From: CAYINU01 sp964364855
GTDB taxonomy: Bacteria; Margulisbacteria; Marinamargulisbacteria; CAYINU01
Reading direction: 5' to 3'
Assembly: GCA_964364855.1 (NCBI GenBank)
Contig: CAYINU010000056.1
Location: forward strand, 1-13,700
Length of the DNA stretch: 13,700 nt
Positions 7,477-13,700 of this stretch are shown here, piece by piece. Position 1 is the first letter of the stretch, and every line of letters starts with the position of its first letter. Position numbers and translations under genes: made by a program. The notes under the pieces are model-generated. The model had not been told where the DNA came from. It did not search any database and saw only the letters and a list, made by a program, of their open reading frames with translations.

Positions 7477-9051
7477 ATGGCCCAAGTCATTCGATGCGAC
7501 TATGTGGTTGTCGGTAGTGGAATTGCCGGACTCACCGCTGCCCATACGATTACGGCCGAAGATCCTGCTGCCCATGTGTGTTTGCTCACCAAGCGCGCGG
7601 TACACGAAGGCTCCACTCAGGTCGCCCAAGGCGGCATCGCGGTGGCGATGGATGCAGGTGATACGCCGCAATTGCATAACGAGGACACCCTTCGGGCGGG
7701 AGACGGTCTATGTGACCCCGACGCCGTCAAAATTTTGGTTGAAGAAGGCCCTAGCTGCGTGGCAGACCTGATCGCGATGGGCGCACGGTTTGACCGGGGC
7801 TCGGACGGATTTGATTTTACACGAGAAGGCGCCCATGGCCGGCGGCGCATTTTGCATGCCCAGGACCAAACGGGGCGTGAAATTGAAAAGACCCTTGGCA
7901 ACGCGTTGCGCGCCGTGGGGCGGGTACACTTTTTTCCCCATACGCGGGTATTGGAATTGGTGGTATCAGAAGGCCGCTGTCAGGGATGCTTGGCTTGGCG
8001 GGAAGATAGCCAGGTCCTGTTTTTGGCTAAGGCCGTGATCCTGGCCACGGGAGGATGCGGTCAGGTCTTTGCGCGAAATACCAACCCCGCTGTGGCGACC
8101 GGGGATGGCATTGCCCTGGCATTTGCTGCGGGATGTCGGGTCGAAGATATGGAATTTGTTCAGTTTCATCCGACCGCATTCTGTGGCGATGGGGTTTCAG
8201 AAACGACGTTGCTATTGATTTCGGAGGCCGTTCGCGGTGAAGGCGCTATCTTGCGAAATGCCGCTGGTGACCGATTTATGTCTAGGTACCATCCCGATGG
8301 GGAATTGGCATCCCGCGATATTGTCAGCCGGGCCATTTTTTCGGAAATGCAGTCCAGTGGGAGGCCCTGTGTCTTTTTGGATTTGTCCGATCTCAAGGTG
8401 GACGTCCAAACCCGGTTTCCGCATATCTATATGCAATGTGAGAAAATGGGGATCGCACTCATGCGGGAGTGGATCCCGGTGGCGCCGGCAGCCCATTACA
8501 TGATGGGCGGCGTCCGCACCGATGTGTGGGGTCAGACCGACCTTCCCGGTCTTTATGCGGCCGGGGAGGTCGCTTGTTTGGGTGTCCACGGAGCCAATCG
8601 TCTGGCCTCCAATTCCCTGCTGGATGGGCTTGTCTTTGGTCGCCGCTCCGCGCGCCACGCGCTCGGTACTGCCGGCGCTCCCCCTTCCGATCCACCGCCC
8701 CTTTCCCTACCGATAGCGGCTGCTCCCGCGGTTCGTGATGCCGAGACGATACGGACCCATCTGCGGGAGCTGATGTGGTCTGACGTGGGAATTGTCCGAA
8801 ATGCGGCCGGACTGACCCGGGCATTGGGTCAGCTGCAGACCTGGGCGGAGCAGTTCCCGCTGTCTCCCAATCCGGCAGACATCGAATTGGCGAACCTGCT
8901 CAGGGTCGCCGAGCTGATGACGCGATTTGCCTTGGCACGCACCGAGAGCCGTGGCGCACACTTCCGTTCAGATTTCCCCCACCGTGATGATATCCATTGG
9001 CGCCATCACTTAAACCTGAATATCGACCAGGCTACCCCCAGTCCGCGTTAG
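7477..9051 (+). CDS. nadB: L-aspartate oxidase
   Basis: NadB is a cytosolic FAD enzyme that oxidises L-aspartate to iminoaspartate, which NadA turns into quinolinate for NAD synthesis. From ATG 7477 it has 524 residues, close to E. coli NadB (540). Motifs in order are the dinucleotide-binding VGSGIAGL (12-19), EGSTQVAQGGIA (44-55), ILATGGCGQVF, EFVQFHPTAF, EAVRGEGA with the catalytic-loop Arg, ELASRDIVSRAI, HYMMGGVRTD, and GANRLASNSLLDGLVFG, which contacts FAD. The end has the family's RTESRGAHFR. The ATG gives the normal N terminus, so the gene is probably complete, although its ribosome-binding site and promoter lie in the N gap. nadA and nadC are not in the window. It overlaps the next gene by 42 bp, tail to tail. 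Confidence 0.96.
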   Translation: MAQVIRCDYVVVGSGIAGLTAAHTITAEDPAAHVCLLTKRAVHEGSTQVAQGGIAVAMDAGDTPQLHNEDTLRAGDGLCDPDAVKILVEEGPSCVADLIAMGARFDRGSDGFDFTREGAHGRRRILHAQDQTGREIEKTLGNALRAVGRVHFFPHTRVLELVVSEGRCQGCLAWREDSQVLFLAKAVILATGGCGQVFARNTNPAVATGDGIALAFAAGCRVEDMEFVQFHPTAFCGDGVSETTLLLISEAVRGEGAILRNAAGDRFMSRYHPDGELASRDIVSRAIFSEMQSSGRPCVFLDLSDLKVDVQTRFPHIYMQCEKMGIALMREWIPVAPAAHYMMGGVRTDVWGQTDLPGLYAAGEVACLGVHGANRLASNSLLDGLVFGRRSARHALGTAGAPPSDPPPLSLPIAAAPAVRDAETIRTHLRELMWSDVGIVRNAAGLTRALGQLQTWAEQFPLSPNPADIELANLLRVAELMTRFALARTESRGAHFRSDFPHRDDIHWRHHLNLNIDQATPSPR

Positions 9052-9720
9052 CCGATAGGTCTCGGTAGCCAGCACATACGTACACCCGTATCCGGCAGCC
9101 ATAATGGCTGGGACAAAAAACGCCCTCCCCAAGACGGGGATCGTGCCCGCGATCGCCGCGAGGGCAATCGTGAAAAACCCCACGACGATGATCATAACCA
9201 ACATCCGGAGGATAACGAAAGCCCGCTTGAAGATCCATCCAAACAGCCGTTTGTAGGTTTTTCCCATGCCGGACTGATCCACGGTGGTGACAATAGGCAC
9301 CCACTCCGCCAATAGGCTGGTGAGCGTCAAGGCAATCAACAGGGTGGCTTGTTTACCGGTGGGGGTTGATGTCGAAAATGCCACATTGCGCAACGGCCAC
9401 ATGAGCGCGGCACTTAGGGCGACAAAGGGCAAGGTTTGCACCCAGCTAGTTAAAATGGCGCGCCACCAAGGATGGCTTTCTGGTGTTTCAGATGCCGTCC
9501 GTTTCACCAATACGACTGTAACCGTTTGCGTGGCGACGGCAAATAGCCAGCGAAAGAGTATTAAAAAGGCCGCCCATTGCCACAGGCTTTGGGCCTGGCC
9601 CAAAGCCTGGGCGGCAAGGGTCCATTGTTCGGATAGCGTAAAAAAAATGAAGTATAGCCCCCACAGGAGCTTTTCATGTCGGATGATGTGCCAAGTTCGA
9701 AAAAAGAGTGTTGTTATCAT
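9010..9720 (-). CDS. Unrecognised six-pass integral membrane protein
   Basis: I do not recognise this 236-residue protein. Hydrophobic segments lie at about 18-35, 48-72, 88-110, 125-147, 168-192 and 196-218, so about six membrane passes are expected. Loops hold basic stretches, such as GKTYKRLFGWIFKRAF (153-168), that may face the cytosol. There is no signal peptide, no catalytic motif I can name and no transporter signature. The start is ATG 9720, with no clear Shine-Dalgarno upstream. The stop lies inside nadB, giving a 42-bp tail-to-tail overlap. Codons 38-46 contain a 27-bp perfect palindrome. It is a single gene with its own AT-rich upstream region, shared with the divergent GT5-like gene. 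The continuous frame and hydrophobic pattern support a real gene; the function is unknown. Confidence 0.8.
   Translation of the reverse strand: MITTLFFRTWHIIRHEKLLWGLYFIFFTLSEQWTLAAQALGQAQSLWQWAAFLILFRWLFAVATQTVTVVLVKRTASETPESHPWWRAILTSWVQTLPFVALSAALMWPLRNVAFSTSTPTGKQATLLIALTLTSLLAEWVPIVTTVDQSGMGKTYKRLFGWIFKRAFVILRMLVMIIVVGFFTIALAAIAGTIPVLGRAFFVPAIMAAGYGCTYVLATETYRLTRTGGSLVDIQV
9149..9156. repeat. HIP1-type octamer GCGATCGC
   Basis: This is the second perfect GCGATCGC, in the 3' half of the membrane protein gene. Confidence 0.5.
9583..9609. repeat. 27-bp perfect inverted repeat inside a coding region
   Basis: Arms of 13 bp, CAGGCTTTGGGCC and GGCCCAAAGCCTG, flank a single T. It lies within the membrane protein gene and encodes part of AQALGQAQSL on the minus strand. 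A hairpin with almost no loop would be strained in RNA (the loop would open by a few bases), so a cruciform or a dimeric protein site are alternatives. No T-run follows on either strand, so it does not look like a terminator. Confidence 0.85.
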
Positions 9721-9743
9721 GTTATAAAAGTATTACTAATTCA

Positions 9744-9773
9744 TTTGTATGCAGTGATTTGGGGCTAAGTAAA
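9744..9773 (-). promoter_or_regulatory. Possible promoter of the membrane protein gene
   Basis: On the minus strand TTTACT (9773-9768) and TACAAA (9749-9744) are 18 bp apart, which would start transcription near 9737, about 17 bases before the ATG. Both boxes match only moderately, so this is a weak call in AT-rich DNA where chance matches are common. Confidence 0.3.
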
Positions 9774-9811
9774 TGGGTCGAGAGACCTTGTTCACGTTTA
9801 TTTCATTATTC

Positions 9812-9841
9812 TTGCCAGCTTTTGAAAGTTAAATATATAAT
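9812..9841 (+). promoter_or_regulatory. Sigma70-type promoter of the GT5-like gene
   Basis: TTGCCA (9812-9817, five of six to consensus) and a perfect TATAAT (9836-9841) are separated by 18 bp. The predicted start near 9848 leaves a leader of about 37 bases. The leader ends in a good ribosome-binding site, GGGGAG at 9874-9879, five bases before ATG 9885. The gene is therefore probably well expressed. Confidence 0.7.
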
Positions 9842-9884
9842 CCTAACGTACATCATCTAAGTTGAAAAGAATTGGGGAGCGCAG

Positions 9885-11384
9885 ATGCGGGTTGTTTTGG
9901 TTACGCCCGAATTGTGGCCATATTCCGTTGAATCGCCTACGGCCGACTGGGCCCACCAGTTGATCGCGATGTGGCGCCAAACGGGTCATGAGGTTACCGT
10001 ATTTTCACCCCGTTACAAGTGCGTTGCACGTCAGCGTTATGACTTGGTTCCCGAAGCTCGGCGCCTGCGGACACGGCTCTTACCCCGTGCCAAAGAATAT
10101 AGCATTTACCGTCTTCGCGACTCCCAGGTGCCTATGTATTTTGTGGATAAGGAAAGCTTGTTCTTCCGAGATGGCCTCGTCCACCAAAGCGATGGCAAGC
10201 TGTATCCCGACACCGCACAACGGTTTGCTTTTTTTTTACAAGCTGCGTTAGAAAGTTTGCGGGTTTTAGATTGGGAGCCGCAGATCATCCATGCCATTGG
10301 TTGGCCCTGTGCCAGTTTACCGTGGATGTTACAAGGTTCGTCGTGGACGGGCTTTTATCGGTCGATCCGCACGATTGTTACCCTGGATCATCCCCCTGCA
10401 TTTCGGCGCGTGGAACATAGTAAGGACCTTGAGGATATGTTTGGTGGTTTGAAAACGGCCATATGCGACGGTGGTATTTGCCTAGAACGCGAGGCCATGA
10501 GGACGGCCGATGTCGTGCAGGTCTTATCGGATACGGTTCGGTCTGATCTGGTCTCGGGGCGTGTCGGCTCAGTGCTGCAACCCTATTCTGGGCAACGTGC
10601 TCCCTTTATTCATGCGCTGCCAATGTCGATTGATACCCAACGTTGGAACCCCACTACAGATCCCTATCTGGCCCAGACCTATGGTCCTGAGCGCCAATCC
10701 GGAAAGGCTGCCAATGCGGCGTTATTGGCGGAGAGTCTGGGTGTGGATTCCCTCGCACCGGTGGCTTTGGCGACATTAAATTCTCCTGCCGCGATCCGCC
10801 TCTTTATGGAATTGGGTACCCATCTAAGGGATCAATTTCAGTGGATTGGCATCGTCCCTACGTCTCTGCTGGCATTTCGTGACGCGTTCTGGACTTGGGG
10901 ATTTAAGGACGTTGTCCATGACAAAGATGATCGCGCGTTATCGCGGGTATTGGGCGGTGCACAACTCTTGCTGGACCTGGACCCTTACAATTGGACCTCT
11001 TCTTTGCTACTCAAGGCATTTCGATATGGTGTTATTCCGGTTGTGCATCAGGCCGGAGCAGCCAAAGATTGGGTGATAGACGCCAGTGACGAGACGGGCC
11101 GGGCGAACGGTTTCGTTTTTCCCTTCCTGGAGCAGGGGGCCATTGAGGATGCGCTACGTCGTGTCGTGCACGCTCGAAACCAGCCGGAGCACTGGCAAAT
11201 GCTACAGCGTCATGCCATGCGAGCCGAGGTGGGGATTACACCTCATGCGGTGTCGGTGCTGACTCAGTTGGCTGAGCAGGTGGTGTCTGGCCGTCGGGTT
11301 GAGGGGATCGCCGGCGGCGTTTCGGTCGGGGACGCAACAACATATCCGATTCGATGGACTGATGAAGGTCAACCGCGCGTATAA
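9885..11384 (+). CDS. Glycogen/starch synthase-like GT5 protein with lost catalytic residues
   Basis: This 499-residue protein aligns by eye along its length with bacterial glycogen synthase GlgA. Landmarks are MYFVDKESLFFRDGL (84-98), YPDTAQRFAFF (107-117), WNPTTDPYLAQTYG (254-267), GKAANAALLAESLG (273-286), RYGVIPVV (380-387) and NGFVFP (408-413). The working residues are gone. The KTGGL loop reads VESPT (15-19), HxHDWH reads HAIGWP (136-141), NGID reads MSID (247-250), the Arg and Lys of VSRLTxQKG are Thr297 and Ala302, and the catalytic Glu of SRFEPCG is Asn369 with CG as TS. It is unlikely to use ADP-glucose in the normal way. A binding, scaffold or regulatory role, or a different substrate, is possible but unproven. 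A strong promoter and ribosome-binding site argue that it is used. The last 30 residues go beyond GlgA and lie antisense to the NYN gene. Confidence 0.85.
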   Translation: MRVVLVTPELWPYSVESPTADWAHQLIAMWRQTGHEVTVFSPRYKCVARQRYDLVPEARRLRTRLLPRAKEYSIYRLRDSQVPMYFVDKESLFFRDGLVHQSDGKLYPDTAQRFAFFLQAALESLRVLDWEPQIIHAIGWPCASLPWMLQGSSWTGFYRSIRTIVTLDHPPAFRRVEHSKDLEDMFGGLKTAICDGGICLEREAMRTADVVQVLSDTVRSDLVSGRVGSVLQPYSGQRAPFIHALPMSIDTQRWNPTTDPYLAQTYGPERQSGKAANAALLAESLGVDSLAPVALATLNSPAAIRLFMELGTHLRDQFQWIGIVPTSLLAFRDAFWTWGFKDVVHDKDDRALSRVLGGAQLLLDLDPYNWTSSLLLKAFRYGVIPVVHQAGAAKDWVIDASDETGRANGFVFPFLEQGAIEDALRRVVHARNQPEHWQMLQRHAMRAEVGITPHAVSVLTQLAEQVVSGRRVEGIAGGVSVGDATTYPIRWTDEGQPRV

Positions 11385-11823
11385 GATCGTCGTTGGTGCT
11401 TTTCTTAAACGAAATGGCTTCGACAAAAACGCCTCTCCCTTTGAGGAAATACACGAGATCCGCGAAATCGCCATCTCCGGTAACCAGGACGACGATATCC
11501 AGTTTGCTGGCCAGGCATACGGCATCGATAGCCAGTCCCATGTCCCAATCGCCCTTGGCTGAACCGTCAGCCCGCTGACGTAACGGCTTGGATTTGATCT
11601 CAAAACCGGTCTTTCCCAGCATTTCCAAAAAACTTTTTTGATCCAGATCGGGATTTTCGATAACATAACAAATAGCGCGGATCAGCTGACGTCCGCGGAC
11701 GGCTTTTTCCATCAATTTGGCAAAATTCAGCTTGGCATTGTGCAAGTGTTTGGCGGAATACCACATGTTTTGGACATCCACAAATACGCCCACTCGCTGG
11801 AATTCACTAAATTTAACGAGCAT
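11236..11823 (-). CDS. NYN-domain (LabA/DUF88-type) putative ribonuclease
   Basis: This 195-residue protein has a PIN-like NYN domain at about 8-160: VGVFVDVQNMW (11-21, Asp16 and Asn19), GDWDMGLAID (91-100, Asp92, Asp94 and Asp100) and VTGDGDF (114-120, Asp117 and Asp119). This acidic set is the expected metal site of NYN nucleases, so RNA cleavage is likely; the target is unknown. Cyanobacterial LabA is a relative, but the family is widespread. The tail from 163 is basic (RPRPKRRRR), then Pro-rich and probably disordered; it may bind RNA. The start ATG 11823 has AGAGGT eight bases upstream and overlaps the end of aroE by 11 bp, so the two genes are probably one transcript. Its last 149 bp are antisense to the GT5-like gene. 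Confidence 0.9.
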   Translation of the reverse strand: MLVKFSEFQRVGVFVDVQNMWYSAKHLHNAKLNFAKLMEKAVRGRQLIRAICYVIENPDLDQKSFLEMLGKTGFEIKSKPLRQRADGSAKGDWDMGLAIDAVCLASKLDIVVLVTGDGDFADLVYFLKGRGVFVEAISFKKSTNDDLIRAVDLHQSIESDMLLRPRPKRRRRSPQPDGQTPPAQPTESAPTPHEV

Positions 11824-12688
11824 GTATCTCTACCTCTTTTCTAAATTCGATATAGGGGGCATTCACACCCGTAAAATGTGAAAACGCAATCGCGCCCTGT
11901 CCGGCCAGCATGCCTAGTCCATTGCACACGGCTTTCACGTGTGGGCGCAGGGTCTTCATCAATTGGGTCTCTCGTGGGGCATAGACGATATCCACAAGAT
12001 ACTGGTCCGACCGGGCCCATTGGGTACCCAGATGGCCTATCGGGGACTTATCGATAGTCGGTGCCATCCCCACGGGGGTCGTATTGATGATCACATCTGC
12101 CGCACGTAAGAGAGCAGTTGCGTCGTCCGGTTCGGATAGAGGAGCGGCTACGGTCGGTGTGGGGTAGGCTTGGGCGATCGCAGACTTGATAGCCTGGGCA
12201 TGGGCTAGCGTCCGGTAGAGAATAGCGATCTGATCCGCCCGATGTGCCGCAAGTGCCGCAACAACTGATCGTGCCGAGCCACCGGTGCCGATGACGGCCA
12301 CACGCTGGCCTTCGACCTGCAGACCCAAGTCTTCTCTCATGGACAACACCAATCCGTCGCCATCCGTGTTGTAGCCGATGAGGCGTCCATCTCGATTAAC
12401 GACGGTGTTCACAGCGCCGATCCACTTGGCTTGGGGATCGATTTCATCCAGATGGGGTAAAACCGCTTGTTTGTGGGGGATGGTCAGATTGACACCAACG
12501 ATCTTCATTGCCCGTAAACCATGGATGGCGGCGGGCAATTGATCCGGTGTGACATGAAAGGGAACGTAGGCGTAATTCAGATCATGATGGCGAAACACCG
12601 CATTGTGCATGGCGGGTGACAACGAGTGCGACACCGGATCGCCAAATATCCCCACAATACCCGTTTTGCCAGTAATGCCCTTCAACAC
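11813..12688 (-). CDS. aroE: Shikimate dehydrogenase
   Basis: AroE reduces 3-dehydroshikimate to shikimate with NADPH in the cytosolic shikimate pathway. Motifs, numbered from the chosen start, are GDPVSHSLSPAMHN (16-29), NLTIPHK (67-73, catalytic Lys73), GYNTDGDG (105-112, catalytic Asp109), the nucleotide-binding VIGTGGSAR, INTTPVGM, DIVYAPRET and the terminal NGLGMLAGQGAIAF. All key residues are present. I chose GTG 12688 (291 residues; TTG 12685 is an equal choice) because the protein then starts KGITGKTGIVGIFGDP as in the family. The frame is open to ATG 12778, but that would add 30 unrelated residues, leave only 11 bp to topA and place the topA promoter inside aroE. No good Shine-Dalgarno sequence is visible for either start. 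The NYN gene follows with an 11-bp overlap. Confidence 0.92.
   Translation of the reverse strand: MLKGITGKTGIVGIFGDPVSHSLSPAMHNAVFRHHDLNYAYVPFHVTPDQLPAAIHGLRAMKIVGVNLTIPHKQAVLPHLDEIDPQAKWIGAVNTVVNRDGRLIGYNTDGDGLVLSMREDLGLQVEGQRVAVIGTGGSARSVVAALAAHRADQIAILYRTLAHAQAIKSAIAQAYPTPTVAAPLSEPDDATALLRAADVIINTTPVGMAPTIDKSPIGHLGTQWARSDQYLVDIVYAPRETQLMKTLRPHVKAVCNGLGMLAGQGAIAFSHFTGVNAPYIEFRKEVEIHAR
12174..12181. repeat. HIP1-type octamer GCGATCGC
   Basis: This is the third perfect GCGATCGC, inside aroE. GCGATCGA, one base off, also occurs in pyrC and topA. Confidence 0.5.
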
Positions 12689-12730
12689 GGTTGCATTGTT
12701 ACATGGTCCCGAATGGAGAGGCAATGTAGG

Positions 12731-12759
12731 TGAATAAGAATGCAAAAAAAAATTGACAA
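12731..12759 (-). promoter_or_regulatory. aroE: Possible aroE promoter
   Basis: On the minus strand TTGTCA (12759-12754, five of six to the -35 consensus) is followed after 17 bp by TATTCA (12736-12731), a poor -10. The predicted start near 12724 would give a leader of about 36 bases to GTG 12688. The -35 overlaps the topA -35 on the other strand. The weak -10 keeps confidence low. Confidence 0.35.
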
Positions 12760-12782
12760 GAACCTTTTCAACCGCCATTAAT
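12744..12782 (+). promoter_or_regulatory. topA: topA promoter with A-tract upstream
   Basis: A run of nine A (12744-12752) lies directly before a perfect -35 TTGACA (12753-12758), as in promoters with an UP element. After 18 bp comes ATTAAT (12777-12782), four of six to consensus. The predicted transcript start, 12788-12790, falls at or just before the topA ATG, so the mRNA would have essentially no leader. This agrees with the absence of a Shine-Dalgarno sequence before topA. Confidence 0.6.
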
Positions 12783-12789
12783 ACAAAAA

Positions 12790-13700
12790 ATGGGCAAGAA
12801 ACATCTCGTTATTGTGGAGTCCCCTGCCAAAGCCAAGACCATCGAACGGTACTTGGGGGCCGACTACGCCGTGAAGGCGTCGTATGGACACGTCCGTGAT
12901 TTGCCCGTGCACAGGCTGGGCGTGGATCTCAAAAATGAGTTTGCCCCAACTTATGCCATCTTAAAAGACAAAACCGACGTCATCAAAACCCTCAAAAAAG
13001 AAGCCCAAAAAGCAGACGATGTCCTCATCGCTACTGACCCTGACCGCGAAGGAGAGGCCATCGCTTGGCATATCCAGGAATCACTGGATGTGCCGCAAGA
13101 AAAGATCAAACGTATCGTCTTTAACGAGATTACCAAGCACGCCATTTTGAATGCCATTCAGCACAGTCGGGCGATCGATGCGCATTTGGTTGATGCCCAG
13201 CAAGCACGACGGATTTTGGACCGCCTGATCGGTTACAAATTGAGCCCTATTTTATCCAAAAAAATCCGCAAGGGCCTTAGCGCCGGGCGCGTACAGTCGG
13301 TAGCCCTGCGGCTCATCTGCGACCGCGAACGCGAGATCCAGGCGTTTGTGCCGGTGGAATACTGGTTGGTAGATGCGCTTGTGCATGGCGCGGGCACCGA
13401 CCCATTCAAGGCCCGCTTGTTTGCCCAAAATGACGCAAAAAAGAAACTAGAGATCGGCGATGAAGCGAGTGCGGCCCAGATCAAAAAGGCACTCGAATCC
13501 GCGAGTTATGCCGTCGATGAGGTTAAAAACAGCGTCAGCAAGCGGTCCCCGCAGCCGCCGTTTATTACCTCCACGTTGCAACAGGCAGCCTCCAGCCGGT
13601 TCAACTGGACGACAAAAAAGACCATGATGGTGGCCCAACAGCTCTATGAAGGGGTGGCGGTCGACGGAGGCCACGTGGGACTCATCACCTATATGAGAAC
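12790..13700 (+). CDS. topA: DNA topoisomerase I, N-terminal part (runs off right edge)
   Basis: TopA is a type IA topoisomerase that relaxes negative supercoils by cutting one DNA strand through a tyrosine. The first 303 codons are present. The Toprim domain has VIVESPAKAKTIERYLG (7-23) with Glu10, and ATDPDREGEAIAWH (81-94) with the metal-binding Asp83, Asp85 and Glu87. QQARRILDRLIGYKLSP and GLSAGRVQSVALRLICDRE follow. The catalytic loop LITYMR ends the window, with Tyr301 encoded at 13690-13692. ATG 12790 gives the standard MGKKHLVIVESP start. No Shine-Dalgarno precedes it, only an A-rich stretch, and the promoter predicts a leaderless mRNA. The C-terminal zinc or wing domains lie outside the window. 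Confidence 0.97.
   Translation, partial: MGKKHLVIVESPAKAKTIERYLGADYAVKASYGHVRDLPVHRLGVDLKNEFAPTYAILKDKTDVIKTLKKEAQKADDVLIATDPDREGEAIAWHIQESLDVPQEKIKRIVFNEITKHAILNAIQHSRAIDAHLVDAQQARRILDRLIGYKLSPILSKKIRKGLSAGRVQSVALRLICDREREIQAFVPVEYWLVDALVHGAGTDPFKARLFAQNDAKKKLEIGDEASAAQIKKALESASYAVDEVKNSVSKRSPQPPFITSTLQQAASSRFNWTTKKTMMVAQQLYEGVAVDGGHVGLITYMR

Larger units (their letters stand above)
9721..9884. other. AT-rich divergent intergenic region
   Basis: These 164 bp are the longest non-coding stretch seen. They separate the membrane protein gene (minus) from the GT5-like gene (plus) and are clearly more AT-rich than the flanks. They hold a strong plus-strand promoter (9812-9841) and a weak minus-strand candidate. 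I see no RNA gene and no convincing operator repeat. Confidence 0.7.

Noticed and set aside
9583..9609. The palindrome as an intrinsic terminator
   Set aside because: No T-run follows on either strand and it sits in the 5' part of a coding region.
9284..9727. Plus-strand open frame of 147 codons opposite the membrane protein gene
   Set aside because: The minus-strand frame has a coherent six-pass hydrophobic pattern and this one does not. It also has no promoter or ribosome-binding site of its own.
12689..12778. Extended aroE start at ATG 12778
   Set aside because: The 30 extra residues are not AroE-like and would overlap the topA promoter. I kept it as an alternative in the entry.

Overview
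This window reads as chromosomal housekeeping DNA from a bacterium, at balanced to slightly GC-rich composition by eye. It comes from a scaffolded draft or metagenome assembly, because a run of exactly 100 N sits at 7374-7473. I see no tRNA, rRNA, CRISPR, insertion sequence or phage gene. The lineage cannot be fixed from the window. Three weak hints point to the Cyanobacteriota/Melainabacteria neighbourhood: a divergent-PAP2 (DUF212) gene next to a short-chain prenyl synthase, an FGAGHAST stretch in DXS, and three perfect GCGATCGC (HIP1-type) octamers. A zinc-type LeuS argues against an enterobacterial-like gammaproteobacterium. Other poorly sampled phyla remain possible.

Layout. Bases 1-3235 (minus strand) form a tight operon, xseA-xseB-ispA-DUF212-dxs. 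The first four genes overlap one another, and dxs follows after 33 bp and runs off the left edge. It joins exonuclease VII with isoprenoid precursor and chain synthesis. A 61-bp divergent promoter region (3236-3296) separates it from pyrB-pyrC on the plus strand (3297-5478). The pyrC product has lost most metal ligands of dihydroorotase and looks like a non-catalytic PyrC' partner of aspartate transcarbamoylase. leuS (minus) overlaps the end of pyrC tail to tail and is cut by the N gap. nadB (plus) starts just after the gap and overlaps tail to tail with an unrecognised six-pass membrane protein gene (9010-9720, minus).

After a 164-bp AT-rich promoter region comes a plus-strand gene for a glycogen/starch-synthase-like (GT5) protein whose sugar-nucleotide and catalytic residues are almost all replaced. 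Its last 149 bp lie antisense to the end of a NYN-domain (LabA/DUF88-type) putative ribonuclease gene. That gene is on the minus strand and overlaps the upstream aroE by 11 bp. A 101-bp divergent region with back-to-back promoter elements separates aroE from topA, which runs off the right edge and is predicted to be leaderless.

The region is very compact. All three convergent gene pairs overlap (37, 42 and 149 bp), five of the six same-strand junctions overlap, and I see no intrinsic terminator. The most interesting points are two degenerate enzyme homologues that have lost catalytic residues but keep full-length folds (PyrC' and the GT5-like protein), the long antisense overlap, a 27-bp perfect palindrome inside the membrane protein gene, and the promoter architecture before topA.
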